DNA of 64,000 nucleotides from Candidatus Thorarchaeota archaeon (GCA_018238205.1 JABCTV010000002.1:1-64000), one strand, 5' to 3'. Shown: positions 1 to 9,787, counted from the first letter of the stretch. Notes: generated from the sequence alone by a model not told the origin. Program-made: numbers and translations.

Positions 1-1514
1 GCTACATAGTCTTCATCGAGGACACCAATTGATGTTCGCGTAGTAATATCTACAGCGCTGACCTGCCTAGTATCAGGGATTGTACTAAGGCGTTCATAAT
101 AGAATACACGTGTTCTTGGTCCCCTGGCCACCTCAGAACCATGCAGTTCTAGAAGACGTCTTCCTTCCATGAATTCGAGAAGTACATCAAGTTCTGTGGA
201 TGTGACCTGTGAAAATGGGTATGCAGCCGTCACTAATTCGAACAATGTTTCTTTTTCTATCGTATCACAATCAAGAAGCACTCCCGTTATTTGATGACTA
301 AGAACATCCCAAGATTTCTTCGGTATTCTTGCATTCTCTACTTTGTTCAACTTAGCACGTTTGATGATTATGCCAGATTCGGAGATATCATCCAGATTTA
401 TTGTCGAAATTACAACGCCTTTCGATATACGTCCAATACCATGACCAGACCTTCCAACTCGTTGGACTAATCTGGAAACCTCTCTGGGAGATGAATATTG
501 AATTACAAGGTCAGCTTGTCCAATGTCTATACCTAATTCTAGACTTGATGTTGCAATAATTGCTTTTGAAGTTCCAGTCTTCAAATTATCTTCAGCAGTA
601 AGACGCGCATTCTTGGATAACGAACCATGATGTACATCAAACTTGTATGGTGGTTTCAAAGATCTCATCTTTGCTCCAAGAACTTCTGCAAAGGAACGTG
701 TATTAGTAAATACAAGAGTAGATTGATGTTTTTCAATTAAATCTACAATCGTTTCAAGTCTAGCCACAGAATGAGGTGGGTATGATAATTTCTTGACCAA
801 TTTCTTATGATGGTCAGTTGGTGAAGGCATTTCCACCCTAAGATCGACCTTCCGATTATCATAACCCGCCCAAACAGTCTTGATATCCTTCTTTCCTCCC
901 AGAAGTTGTGCCACTTCTTTTGGGTTTCCCACAGTTGCAGAAAGTCCTACTCGCATTATCCCTGAACCGATTAAACGTTCAAGACGTTCAAGTCCCAAGC
1001 TAAGCTGAGTCCCCCTCTTACTACCTGCGAGATCATGTACCTCATCTACAACCACTGAAAAGACGGTCTTAAGGTGATATTTTAGTCGTTTTCCCGGTAG
1101 GATTGCTTGAAGAGTTTCAGGAGTAGTAATCAATAAGTTTGGAGGGTATATTGCCTGTTTTCTCCTAGCATATTGAGTTGTATCACCGTGACGGACATCA
1201 GCAGTTAGACCCAGGTGTTCACAGAGTTCTACAATTCTTTTGAATACATCACGATTTAGTGCCTTTAGAGGCGTGATGTAGATGATATAGAATCCAAACA
1301 ATTCTTTTTGTTTACTCATCTGTTGTAATTTATTCAATAGTGGCAGAAGTGCAGCTTCAGTTTTACCGCTCCCTGTTGGGGCGAGAAGTAGTGAATTATG
1401 CGTTCCCTCAAGCAGCAATGGGATTGCTTTCTCCTGAATAGGTGTGGGTTTTACAATACCTTTTGACTTGAGAAATTGGACTATCTCTTTACTCAGGGGA
1501 GTCCGTACACTCAT
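1..1514 (-). CDS. lhr: Lhr-family ATP-dependent helicase, C-terminus cut by window edge
   Basis: Superfamily 2 helicase of the Lhr type, expected to unwind or remodel nucleic acid in repair or RNA metabolism. About 504 N-terminal residues are visible. They include a Q-motif-like PTPIQEKAI, Walker A APTGSGKTEAALLP, motif II DEVHD, motif III SATVG, and a second RecA domain with VFTNTRSFAEVL, SSLELGIDIG and the arginine-finger stretch RLVQRVGRSGHG. The SLELGIDIG and QRVGRSGH spellings are those of Lhr rather than Hel308. The ATG at 1512-1514 overlaps the stop of the upstream 79-residue gene as ATGA, so the two are probably translationally coupled. The C-terminal winged-helix and Lhr-specific domains lie outside the window. 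Confidence 0.9.
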   Translation of the reverse strand, partial: MSVRTPLSKEIVQFLKSKGIVKPTPIQEKAIPLLLEGTHNSLLLAPTGSGKTEAALLPLLNKLQQMSKQKELFGFYIIYITPLKALNRDVFKRIVELCEHLGLTADVRHGDTTQYARRKQAIYPPNLLITTPETLQAILPGKRLKYHLKTVFSVVVDEVHDLAGSKRGTQLSLGLERLERLIGSGIMRVGLSATVGNPKEVAQLLGGKKDIKTVWAGYDNRKVDLRVEMPSPTDHHKKLVKKLSYPPHSVARLETIVDLIEKHQSTLVFTNTRSFAEVLGAKMRSLKPPYKFDVHHGSLSKNARLTAEDNLKTGTSKAIIATSSLELGIDIGQADLVIQYSSPREVSRLVQRVGRSGHGIGRISKGVVISTINLDDISESGIIIKRAKLNKVENARIPKKSWDVLSHQITGVLLDCDTIEKETLFELVTAAYPFSQVTSTELDVLLEFMEGRRLLELHGSEVARGPRTRVFYYERLSTIPDTRQVSAVDITTRTSIGVLDEDYV

Positions 1515-1750
1515 CGGTTGCTCTTCCTACTCTCCAAGTGACGACATTCGTTGATTAAGATGCGGATGTCGGTCCTGAGAGTCACCTCTGCGTCTTCAAT
1601 CTTCTTCTGTAAAATTTCAATTACAGCATCAAATGATAAATTTTCAGATTGCAAATCATCAACTATCGTCTTTACAGTTTCTAAATTTGAAATGTGGGAG
1701 GCAATATTATCAAAAGCAGTTCGAATATCTGAATCCATCATTGGGAACAA
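1511..1750 (-). CDS. Small helical protein coupled to lhr, weakly XseB-like
   Basis: A 79-residue, mostly helical acidic protein without cysteines or membrane segments. Its stop overlaps the lhr start by four bases (ATGA), which argues strongly that it is a real gene. The spacing of LETVKTIVDDLQSENLSF followed by a heptad-like helix resembles the exonuclease VII small subunit (XseB). The likeness is weak and there is no large subunit in view, so function is unassigned. It could be a small Lhr partner. Start could be M1, M4 or M5 (MFPMMDSD). Confidence 0.6.
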   Translation of the reverse strand: MFPMMDSDIRTAFDNIASHISNLETVKTIVDDLQSENLSFDAVIEILQKKIEDAEVTLRTDIRILINECRHLESRKSNR

Positions 1751-1762
1751 CTTCCCGTCAGA

Positions 1763-1885
1763 CTAATCTTCTTCTTCCTCACCATATACCATGTATCCCA
1801 TTGTGAGCAGAATAGCTATAATCCCCATTGCAGTTAGCATGATGAATAGAATTGAAGTGAAGGTATCGATATCGAGAGACTGCAT
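1763..1885 (-). CDS. Single-pass membrane microprotein (40 aa)
   Basis: A 40-codon reading frame upstream of the XseB-like gene on the same strand, separated from it by 12 bases. It has a short acidic N-terminus (MQSLDIDTF), one hydrophobic helix of about 22 residues and an acidic C-terminal tail GEEEED. The amphipathic arrangement and tight operon position support a real gene. I recognise no family. No clear Shine-Dalgarno sequence precedes the ATG. Confidence 0.45.
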   Translation of the reverse strand: MQSLDIDTFTSILFIMLTAMGIIAILLTMGYMVYGEEEED

Positions 1886-1950
1886 TGGAATCTTGTGCTC
1901 TCGGACTTAGTCCGCTTATAATCGTTGCTGAATATTAACAGCTGTACTGG

Positions 1951-2202
1951 CTAGGCTTCAACGCTACGTTGTTCATAGAACTTGTCTATGAATGATCCAT
2001 AGATATCCACGGACTCAGTCAAGGGATTGACATCATCAATTGTCATTTCTATACTACATGATCCACACTTTACAGTCGCCATTCCATTGTCTCTATAGAT
2101 TTGGATCTTGATGGCAGTATTTCCACAATCCGGACATGGATAGACGTCTGGAATACGTTTCTGTGGTCGCCGACGTACTTTTTGTCTTCGTCTTCTTCCC
2201 AT
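1951..2202 (-). CDS. elf1: Transcription elongation factor Elf1 homologue
   Basis: An 83-residue protein with a basic N-terminus (MGRRRRQKVRRRP), a four-cysteine zinc ribbon (CPDC at residues 23-26 and CGSC at 46-49) and a C-terminal ESVDIYGSFIDKFYE. This matches the eukaryotic Elf1/ELOF1 layout: basic tail, zinc ribbon, then a 'DVYxxWID' helix. In eukaryotes Elf1 binds RNA polymerase II near the downstream DNA. A similar role on the archaeal polymerase is inferred. It is divergent from the winged-helix gene at 2362. The homology call is confident because both the cysteine spacing and the tail motif fit. Confidence 0.85.
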   Translation of the reverse strand: MGRRRRQKVRRRPQKRIPDVYPCPDCGNTAIKIQIYRDNGMATVKCGSCSIEMTIDDVNPLTESVDIYGSFIDKFYEQRSVEA

Positions 2203-2361
2203 GATGCTTCACCTATACCTATTTCACACCTAACAGAACATAAGCCCCGAAAGAAATGAGCAAGCCCTGCGGCTCAGGTGTTAATTTAAGCATTTTGCTA
2301 AGTGACATAATCAATCCATTACGAAGCTTTCTTATTGTGGGATGTGTCGCCCCGATTAGCG

Positions 2362-2595
2362 ATGTCCGACCTCTCAAAAAACTCTCAATGTGTACTCAAG
2401 ATTCTTGAAACTGCAGACTCCCTGACAACAACCGAGATCCTTGAGATTGCCCGTAAAAAGAAGTATGCTGACATCTGCACAGACTGTGCTGGTGGCGATG
2501 CTTTCGTATCTGCTGCCAACCAACTTGTTGAGATGGGCCTTGTCACTAAAAAGTTTGGCAAGGGAGGCTATCAGTGGCATCTAGTAAAAAGTTGA
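2362..2595 (+). CDS. Small winged-helix protein
   Basis: A 77-residue protein starting at ATG 2362 (MSDLSKNSQC). An in-frame TTG at 2335 would add nine residues but looks less likely. The predicted helix-turn-helix with a basic wing (FGKGGYQWHLVKS) and the TTTEILEIARKKK helix suggest a winged-helix DNA-binding fold. It ends five bases before the cysteine desulfurase start, so the two probably form an operon. Cysteines C40 and C43 (ICTDC) might bind a metal or cluster, giving a possible Fe-S-linked regulator. That last point is inference. Confidence 0.6.
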   Translation: MSDLSKNSQCVLKILETADSLTTTEILEIARKKKYADICTDCAGGDAFVSAANQLVEMGLVTKKFGKGGYQWHLVKS

Positions 2596-2600
2596 TTTAC

Positions 2601-3842
2601 ATGGTAGACTGGACTAAAATCAGGAAAGATTTCCCTGCCCTTGAACGTAGAATAAACGGTCGTCCAGTAGTGTATCTGGATAGCGCATGCATGGCACTCA
2701 AACCCAGACAGGTTATTGATGCTATGAATGAATACTATGAGATGTATCCAGCATGTGCTGGAAGGAGTATCCATAGATTTGGTGAGGAGGCTTCTAATGC
2801 TTATTCTGCAGCTCGAGGTAAATTTGCCAAGTTCTTGAATGCTGCCCAAGAAGAAGAATGCATCTGGACTAGAAATGCTACAGAATCTCTCAATATTGTT
2901 GCAAGCTCAGTCAAACTACCAAAAGGTTCCAAAATCATCACAACGTCTCTTGAACATCACAGTGGTTCTCTTCCATTCGTTGAGAGGGCAAAAAGAGATG
3001 GTCTAGAAATTGAGATTGTCAAAGCTCAGATGGATGGAACTTTTGACATCGAAGACTGGAAGTGTGCAATTGACAACAATACAAGTCTGGTATCTGTTGT
3101 TCATTCTTCTAATGTCACAGGCACAGTATCTTCAATGAAAGATATTGTTGAGATTGCACATGATCGAGGAGCTCTGGTGATGTGTGATGACGCTCAGTAT
3201 GCACCTCATCATCCACTTGATGTTCAAGAGATGGATGTAGATTTTTCATGTATTTCAGTCCATAAGATGTGTGGACCCACTGGAATGGGCGTACTCTATG
3301 GGAAGATGGAACATCTCGAATCAATGAACATGGCTCTATATGGTGGGGATACTGTTAGTGACGTAAAATTTGAAGATGGACAGATTCTTCCAGAATATCT
3401 TCCACCACCTGAGAAATTTGAGGCTGGTCTGCAGAATTATGCTGGTGCAATAGGTGCAGGAGCTGCAGCTGAATATCTTCAAGCAATAGGAATGCATGAG
3501 ATTGAGAAACATGAACGTTCCCTCCTTAAAGTTGCACTGAAAAGACTGCTTGATATGGAACATGTACACATCCTTGGAACAGATAACATCAACATCAAAA
3601 CTGGTCTAGTAACTTTTAGTGTTGATACAGTCCCGTCAGCCCATGATGTGGCAACATTTCTCAACGATGAATTCAATGTTATGGTTCGAAGCGGTTGGCA
3701 TTGCGTAGGTCCATTTCACTATCAAATGGGAATTGATCCAAAGAAAGGTACAGCTCGTGCAAGTTTCTATCTCTACAATAACTTGGATGATGTCAAAGCA
3801 TTTCTTGATGGTCTAGAAACACTCATTGAAGCAAGTGCTTGA
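2601..3842 (+). CDS. sufS: Cysteine desulfurase, SufS/CsdA type
   Basis: Class V aminotransferase-fold PLP enzyme that removes sulfur from L-cysteine for Fe-S or thio-nucleotide synthesis. The ATG at 2601 (MVDWTKIRKDFPALERR) is chosen over an in-frame upstream ATG at 2574 that lies within the previous gene. Visible features are LEHHSG near residues 118-122, the PLP-binding aspartate in DDAQ (196-199), the Schiff-base lysine in SVHKMCGPTG (K222) and the catalytic cysteine in RSGWHC (C368). The short loop around C368 fits group II enzymes. Length of 413 aa is normal. No SufE or scaffold gene is adjacent. Confidence 0.88.
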   Translation: MVDWTKIRKDFPALERRINGRPVVYLDSACMALKPRQVIDAMNEYYEMYPACAGRSIHRFGEEASNAYSAARGKFAKFLNAAQEEECIWTRNATESLNIVASSVKLPKGSKIITTSLEHHSGSLPFVERAKRDGLEIEIVKAQMDGTFDIEDWKCAIDNNTSLVSVVHSSNVTGTVSSMKDIVEIAHDRGALVMCDDAQYAPHHPLDVQEMDVDFSCISVHKMCGPTGMGVLYGKMEHLESMNMALYGGDTVSDVKFEDGQILPEYLPPPEKFEAGLQNYAGAIGAGAAAEYLQAIGMHEIEKHERSLLKVALKRLLDMEHVHILGTDNINIKTGLVTFSVDTVPSAHDVATFLNDEFNVMVRSGWHCVGPFHYQMGIDPKKGTARASFYLYNNLDDVKAFLDGLETLIEASA

Positions 3843-3851
3843 AGTAATTAA

Positions 3852-3879
3852 AGTCTGCACCTCAAGAAAGGGGCAGACT
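3852..3879. terminator. Hairpin between convergent sufS and RPA genes
   Basis: A 7-bp perfect stem (AGTCTGC / GCAGACT) with a 14-base loop lies between the two convergent stop codons. There is no good T-tract, so a terminator role is only plausible. Confidence 0.35.
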
Positions 3880-3895
3880 CTACTTTGCTTTCGAT

Positions 3896-6079
3896 TTAGC
3901 TAGTTTCTTTCTGAATTACTTCTTTTAGACGTTTAATCTCTTGAAGAGGGTCTGCAAACTCAAAACCATTTGAAGAAATCTCGATAGAATCTCCAAACTT
4001 CTTGACTCGTCCATGCATTGCAATGTACCTACCTCGTATCTTATCAGAGGTTGCTTGAATAGGTTCATCCTCTTTACCTGATTTGGCAATCAGTTTTTGA
4101 GCCTCCTCAGCAGTCATTCCTAGAAGTTTTTCACCAACAGTGCCGAACAAAGTCGCTCTTATCGAACCTGAACCATCATCGATTGTAATCTTGTAGAGCA
4201 TTCGTGGTTCTGGTTTTTCCACTTCTCCGCATGATTTACAGTTGTATCCTCCATCAACAGCCTCAAGTTTCTTGTTACATGTTGGACATGCTTCGTAGAA
4301 TACCCGATTCTGTCCCATGTCAACTATTATTCCACAGATTTCGACATTCTTACCTTCACTAGCTTCATCAATTTCACCAATAAGAACCCTAGACGCCTTA
4401 GTTGCTACAGTTTCAAAGGCAACATCTGATAGATCTAGTTGCTTGAGATCAGAATCTTCTGGATTCAGCATTATTTCTCCCTTACGGCCTACTTGATACT
4501 CTAATCCACCTCTATATCCTTCTTTCACATAACCGTGGAGAATCCTAATCACGTCGCCTTCTTGAACATCAGCTACTTTTTCTACATCTTCACCCCAGAA
4601 GGTCACTCTGATCTTGCTTGTCTGGTCTGCAATTACTACATTTCTTAACTGACCTTCAGCTCCATCTTTTCTTGTGAAAGTCTTAACATCATAAGCAGTT
4701 ACTACCTTACCTTCTATATCAACATCTCTCATTTCGACGGAAAGATCCGAAATGTTTGTTTTTCCAAGGGGTTCAGAGACGCCTACAGTTCCTGATGAAG
4801 AAGATGCATTTTCAGTAATTTTTGACAAATCAAGTTGTTTCAGTTTTGACCCCTTTGGATTCAATTTAATCTCGCATTTTCTTCCTACCTGATACTCGAC
4901 TCCACCTCTGAAGCCTTCCTTTACATAACCATGGAGGATTCTGATAACGTCGCCTTCCTTTGCTTTTGCAATGTGTTCATTATCTTCACCCCAAAAGGTA
5001 ACTCTGATATTGCTTGTTTTGTCTGCGATGACAATATTTTGTACTTGTCCTTCACCACCATCCTTTCGTGTGAAAGTCTTCACATCATAGATTGTTGCAA
5101 TCTTTCCTTCGATGTCTACATCATTCATCCCGGTTTCCAAATCTACAATATCCTTCATTCCAAGTGGTTCTGAACTGCTTGAGTATTTTGGAGTAGATTC
5201 TGCAGTGTCGATTTTATCCTTAAGTCCCCTTTCAATAACTGTTGATTTCCCTACATGAATTTCAATGTCATCTCCATCACGATTTGGACGAGTATATGCA
5301 TGATTTACTCCAATGACTTCTCCAGGTTCGATTCCTTCAACCTCATCTGCTTTATCGTCCCAAAAAACAAGGCGTGTGCTTCCAGAATCGTCTGCGACAA
5401 CCATTGCGAGTACTTTTCCTTCACTACCATCCTTTTTGTTGAATGTTGAAACTCTGAATACTCTTTGTATCTCTACCTTGAGAGATACATCATATGTGTT
5501 TTCTTGAAGATCGCTTATTTTCATTTCATCTTTTGTAGTAGCACTGAAATCAACACCAAGTTCTTCAATCTCATCATTTTCAAGTGGTTTGATTGTACCC
5601 ATTCGGCCTAGATTGAGTTCAATCGTATCACCAAGTCCTGGTTTAACATATGCTCCTCGTACCTGAATGATACTTCCAACCGAGATGTGTTCTTCGGATA
5701 CTGCCTTGGTCATTTCATCCCAAAGTGCAACTCTGATACTGCCAGTTTCATCTGAGATGAAGATACTAGCCACCTTTCCTTCACCACCATCTTTTCGTGC
5801 GAAAGTTCGTACAGTACCTATTCTATCAACCCTGCCCACAAGTCCTGCAACATTCTTGGTTGATTCAGTGATGTCTTCTATTCTCTGGCGCGCACTTGGT
5901 GACATTTTATGCAAATCTACACCTAGTTCTCTTGCCACAATCATGGCTGCTGATTCATCATTGATGACTTCCGGACCCAATTCATTACGTTTTTCCTGAA
6001 TCATTGTGAGGATATCATTTCGTTCGTAGTCCGATTTATGCTTTAGAATTAATTCAATTGTTTCTTCTAGAGTGAGCAT
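3896..6079 (-). CDS. rpa: Multi-OB-fold single-stranded DNA-binding protein (RPA)
   Basis: A 727-residue replication protein A. After a helical N-terminus (about 1-60) come four OB domains near 68-165, 190-290, 310-410 and 430-530. Each carries a TFxRKDGxEG...D.TGxIR..xWD core. The C-terminal domain has a CxxC...CxxC zinc finger (CPTC, CKSC) before a fifth OB-like region. OB domains 3 and 4 are near copies of each other (both contain YDVKTFTRKDG and EGDVIRILHGYVKEG), pointing to a recent internal duplication. It coats ssDNA in replication and repair and is divergent from the PolD large subunit gene. Confidence 0.9.
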   Translation of the reverse strand: MLTLEETIELILKHKSDYERNDILTMIQEKRNELGPEVINDESAAMIVARELGVDLHKMSPSARQRIEDITESTKNVAGLVGRVDRIGTVRTFARKDGGEGKVASIFISDETGSIRVALWDEMTKAVSEEHISVGSIIQVRGAYVKPGLGDTIELNLGRMGTIKPLENDEIEELGVDFSATTKDEMKISDLQENTYDVSLKVEIQRVFRVSTFNKKDGSEGKVLAMVVADDSGSTRLVFWDDKADEVEGIEPGEVIGVNHAYTRPNRDGDDIEIHVGKSTVIERGLKDKIDTAESTPKYSSSSEPLGMKDIVDLETGMNDVDIEGKIATIYDVKTFTRKDGGEGQVQNIVIADKTSNIRVTFWGEDNEHIAKAKEGDVIRILHGYVKEGFRGGVEYQVGRKCEIKLNPKGSKLKQLDLSKITENASSSSGTVGVSEPLGKTNISDLSVEMRDVDIEGKVVTAYDVKTFTRKDGAEGQLRNVVIADQTSKIRVTFWGEDVEKVADVQEGDVIRILHGYVKEGYRGGLEYQVGRKGEIMLNPEDSDLKQLDLSDVAFETVATKASRVLIGEIDEASEGKNVEICGIIVDMGQNRVFYEACPTCNKKLEAVDGGYNCKSCGEVEKPEPRMLYKITIDDGSGSIRATLFGTVGEKLLGMTAEEAQKLIAKSGKEDEPIQATSDKIRGRYIAMHGRVKKFGDSIEISSNGFEFADPLQEIKRLKEVIQKETS

Positions 6080-6241
6080 CTATGCCACCTTCCTCCAAGT
6101 ATTTGACGGTGCTTAGTCAATTAGTGAATCTTTACTGGATGCTTTAAAGTAATCTGCTCAATAATGACGAGCTTGGAGACTTTTACAGCCCCCGAAGCGA
6201 AACACAGAATACGGAACATGTTGGAAACAACATGACTTATT

Positions 6242-9200
6242 GTGACAGAATCGGAACCTGAACTACCCCCACACAGTATTGCCTACAGTCTATATTTCGA
6301 ATCATTAAACGAAGAAATTGGCAGAATCTATGCTGTTGCAGAATTAGCACGTATGAAGGGTTATGATCCAACCACAAGAGTAGAGATTCCACCTGCACAT
6401 GATGTTGCTGCAAGAGTTGAAGCTACCCTTGAAGGTCCAAAAGGTGTTGCAAAGCGTATCCGAGAGTTACAAAAAGAGATGCAAAAAGAGCAGGTCGCTT
6501 TTGAGGTAGCAAAGGAAATCGCAGAAGGCACTCTAGGTGGTATAACTGATATTGAGAAAGCAGCTGAGAAGGCTGTACGAGTTGCACTAGCAATTTTAAC
6601 TGAAAGTATCACAGCTGCACCCCTTGAGGGAATTGCGAGAGTCCGAATTAGAGGGTCAGATGAGAATCGCTATCTTGCTCTTTACTTAGCCGGTCCAATC
6701 CGTGCTGCTGGTGGTACAGAGGCTGCAATGACTGTCTTGGTGGCTGATTACGTTCGTCAGGTACTCAAATTGCCAGCTTTCAAATCTTCAGAGGCAGAAA
6801 CAGAGCGTGCATTAGAAGAAGTAGAACTCTATGCACGTAATGTACATCTTCAATATCCTGTACATCCTGAACTTGTCAAGTTCGCCGCAGCCAGATTACC
6901 AATAATGCTTACCGGTGATCCAACTGAGGAGTTCGAGGTGTCAGGAAGTCGAGACCTTGATCGAATTGAAACCAATCGTGTTCGAGGCGGTGCGGTTCTT
7001 GTTCTCAGTGATGGGGTAGTAGGAAGAGCTGCGAAGCTTGCCAAAATTGTTAATGAAGCAAACATCAAAGGATGGGAGTGGCTAGATGACGTAGCTTCAA
7101 AAATGTCTAAAGATTCATCACAGGAAGAGGACTCTGCAGACAAGAAACTTGAACCAAAAGATGACTATCTAGCAGATGTAATTGGAGGAAGACCTGTATT
7201 CTCACATCCTCAACGTCTGGGTGGCTTCAGGCTTAGGTATGGTCGTTCGAGAAATACGGGTCTAGCAGGTGTTGGAGTACATCCCGCAACTATGTACATT
7301 CTTGAAGAATTCTTGGCTACTGGAACTCACATTCGTACTGAACGTCCCGGGAAGGGATCAATAGTTGCACCAGTTGATACTATTGAAGGTCCAATCGTTC
7401 TTATGAAAGATGGTACAGTTGTACGATTTGTAGGATTAGATGATGCTCGTGGTTTCGAAGGGAAGGTTGAGAAGATACTATTTGTTGGTGACATTCTTAT
7501 TGCATTGGGAGAGTTTATTGAGAATAATCATCCTTTGGTCCCTTCAGGATATTGTGAAGAATGGTGGTCACATGATTTAGAACATGCAATCTCAAAATTA
7601 TCCACCACACAACTGACTAGAAGATTAAAAGGATCTAACCTGACCAATCAAGCCTTCAATGCGATTATAGAATCCCCTCTAACAATTATTCCAACCCCAG
7701 CTCAAGCAGTTCATCTCTCGAAGAAATTGAAAATCCCCCTCCATCCATTCTATCTCTACAGATGGGCTGCACTTTCAATAGATGAAGTTCGGAATCTACG
7801 AGAATGGGTGCTTACCAAACATAGAATCAGTAAGAAAGATGATGAACATATTGTACTTCCATTTGTTAGAAAGTATAAAACTATGTTAGAAAATGTGGGA
7901 ATTCCTCACAAGTTTTCGGAAAATCGTAAGAAACTAGTTCTGACAGATGATTCTATCTCAATTCTAGCTCAGCTAGGTCCAGATACTAAATTGCCAAACG
8001 GAAAAGACACACTTGCTATTTTAAATTCTGTTTCTGATGTCATCCTTAAAGATAAGGTTGGATTTGCAATCGGAGCCAGAATGGGTCGTCCTGAGAAAGC
8101 ACAAGAACGTAGAATGAAACCTCCTGTGCAATCATTATTTCCAGTAGGCCGTTCGAAGGGGTCTGAAAGAAGAATTGACAAGGTTGCCAAGAGCGTCCAA
8201 CACATTTCTACACTTGATTCGTTTTATGAAAACAATGACACCGATACAACGATACCTGAGATTTCTGGAGTCAAAGTAGAGCTTGTGGCTCGTAAATGTC
8301 CAGGTTGTGAACTAAAGACTTTCGAATCAAGGTGCCCACAGTGTGGTACTCACACGGAAATCGAACTTTGGTGTGGAGAAGAAGGCTGTGGACGTGCGAT
8401 TGATCCCGCTAAAGGGATGTGTCCTGTAAGTCATGATCCCAATAAGATACGAAAGACACGAATGGTTCCTGTTGATTTAAAGGCGCTTCTAGAAAGAGTG
8501 AAAGAAGAGGTAGGGGAATTTGAAACACATGGTGTTCGTGGAGTCCTTGGGCTAACAAGTGATTACAAAATCCCAGAATATCTAGGTAAAGGAATTCTCA
8601 GAGCAAAACATGATGTATACTGTTATCGAGATGGTACCGCTCGTTTTGATGCAACAGATGCCCCACTGACCCATTTTACTCCTAAGGAAATTAGTGTACC
8701 CGTCAGCAGGCTTAGGGAGCTTGGATATTTGATAGATTATGATGGGGCTCCATTGGTATCCGAAGATCAGGTTGTAGAACTCAAAGTTCAGGATGTTGTC
8801 ATTCCTGAGAACTGTGCCGATTATCTCCTCAGAGTTGGTAGATTTGTTGATGATTGCTTAGAGAAGATGTACAATCTTCCTAGGTACTACAACTTCAATT
8901 CTCAAGAGGATGTCATCGGGCAACTTATCATTGGTCTTGCTCCCCACACCTCTGCAGGTATAATTGGAAGATTAGTTGGTTTCACCAATGCAAGTGTATG
9001 TTACGCTCATCCATATTGGCACGCAGCGAAACGCCGGAACTGCGATGGTGATGAAGACGCACTCATTCTGGTTCTTGATGCACTGTTAAATTTCTCAAAA
9101 AGTTATCTTCCTGCTGGTCGAGGAGGTCTAATGGATGCACCTCTTGTTCTCTCAGTTATTCTTAATCCTACTGAAGTAGATGATGAAAGTCACAATATAG

Positions 9201-9784
9201 AGGTCTGCAGACGATATCCTGCTCAATTCTATGAAATGGTGTCAGAAGCAAGGCATCCAAGAGATGTAGAGAGTCTTGTTGATATCATCTCATCTCGTCT
9301 GAATTCTCCTGCACAATACGAAGGATTTGGTTTTACTCACAGCACAACATCTTTTGATATTGGACCTAAGAATTCTAGATACAAGATTCTGGAAACTATG
9401 AATGATAAACTTGAGGCTCAGTTGCGTCTTGCTACATTGATTAAAGCTGTAGATTCCCAGGATGTTGCTCAGCGTGTTCTCTCAACCCACTTTTTCCGTG
9501 ATATACGCGGAAATTTACGTGCATATTCTACACAAAAGGTTCGATGTCTAAAATGCAATCGTACATACCGAAGGGTACCTATCTCAGGTCAATGTGTGTG
9601 TGGTGAATCGAAACTATCCCTTACAGTTAGGCAGAAGAATATCTCAAAATACCTTCAAGTTACGGAGAAAATCATACTTGATCACGGTCTTGATCAATAT
9701 ATGCACGAGCGATTGAAATTGATTACTGCATCACTAGATTCTTTGTTTGTATCTGAACAAACATCTCTCACAGACTTTTTTTGA
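6242..9784 (+). CDS. polC: DNA polymerase D large (catalytic) subunit DP2
   Basis: 1180 residues beginning with GTG (TESEPELPPHS). This is the family-D polymerase catalytic subunit that copies DNA with the small exonuclease subunit DP1, which is not in the window. Visible are the N-terminal PIRAAGGTEAA stretch, a KH-like/clamp region, a zinc-binding segment near residue 685 (CPGC...CPQC) and the catalytic NCDGDED loop near 933-940. A C-terminal zinc knuckle (CLKC...CVCG) precedes a tail ending in SLTDFF, a PIP-box-like motif for PCNA binding. No intein interrupts the active site. Full length for the family. Confidence 0.95.
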   Translation: MTESEPELPPHSIAYSLYFESLNEEIGRIYAVAELARMKGYDPTTRVEIPPAHDVAARVEATLEGPKGVAKRIRELQKEMQKEQVAFEVAKEIAEGTLGGITDIEKAAEKAVRVALAILTESITAAPLEGIARVRIRGSDENRYLALYLAGPIRAAGGTEAAMTVLVADYVRQVLKLPAFKSSEAETERALEEVELYARNVHLQYPVHPELVKFAAARLPIMLTGDPTEEFEVSGSRDLDRIETNRVRGGAVLVLSDGVVGRAAKLAKIVNEANIKGWEWLDDVASKMSKDSSQEEDSADKKLEPKDDYLADVIGGRPVFSHPQRLGGFRLRYGRSRNTGLAGVGVHPATMYILEEFLATGTHIRTERPGKGSIVAPVDTIEGPIVLMKDGTVVRFVGLDDARGFEGKVEKILFVGDILIALGEFIENNHPLVPSGYCEEWWSHDLEHAISKLSTTQLTRRLKGSNLTNQAFNAIIESPLTIIPTPAQAVHLSKKLKIPLHPFYLYRWAALSIDEVRNLREWVLTKHRISKKDDEHIVLPFVRKYKTMLENVGIPHKFSENRKKLVLTDDSISILAQLGPDTKLPNGKDTLAILNSVSDVILKDKVGFAIGARMGRPEKAQERRMKPPVQSLFPVGRSKGSERRIDKVAKSVQHISTLDSFYENNDTDTTIPEISGVKVELVARKCPGCELKTFESRCPQCGTHTEIELWCGEEGCGRAIDPAKGMCPVSHDPNKIRKTRMVPVDLKALLERVKEEVGEFETHGVRGVLGLTSDYKIPEYLGKGILRAKHDVYCYRDGTARFDATDAPLTHFTPKEISVPVSRLRELGYLIDYDGAPLVSEDQVVELKVQDVVIPENCADYLLRVGRFVDDCLEKMYNLPRYYNFNSQEDVIGQLIIGLAPHTSAGIIGRLVGFTNASVCYAHPYWHAAKRRNCDGDEDALILVLDALLNFSKSYLPAGRGGLMDAPLVLSVILNPTEVDDESHNIEVCRRYPAQFYEMVSEARHPRDVESLVDIISSRLNSPAQYEGFGFTHSTTSFDIGPKNSRYKILETMNDKLEAQLRLATLIKAVDSQDVAQRVLSTHFFRDIRGNLRAYSTQKVRCLKCNRTYRRVPISGQCVCGESKLSLTVRQKNISKYLQVTEKIILDHGLDQYMHERLKLITASLDSLFVSEQTSLTDFF

Positions 9785-9787
9785 AAA

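Noticed and set aside
1511..1750. Firm call of exonuclease VII small subunit
   Set aside because: Only spacing resembles XseB and no large subunit is in view.
6242..9784. Intein in the PolD large subunit
   Set aside because: The NCDGDED site is uninterrupted and total length is normal for an intein-free protein.
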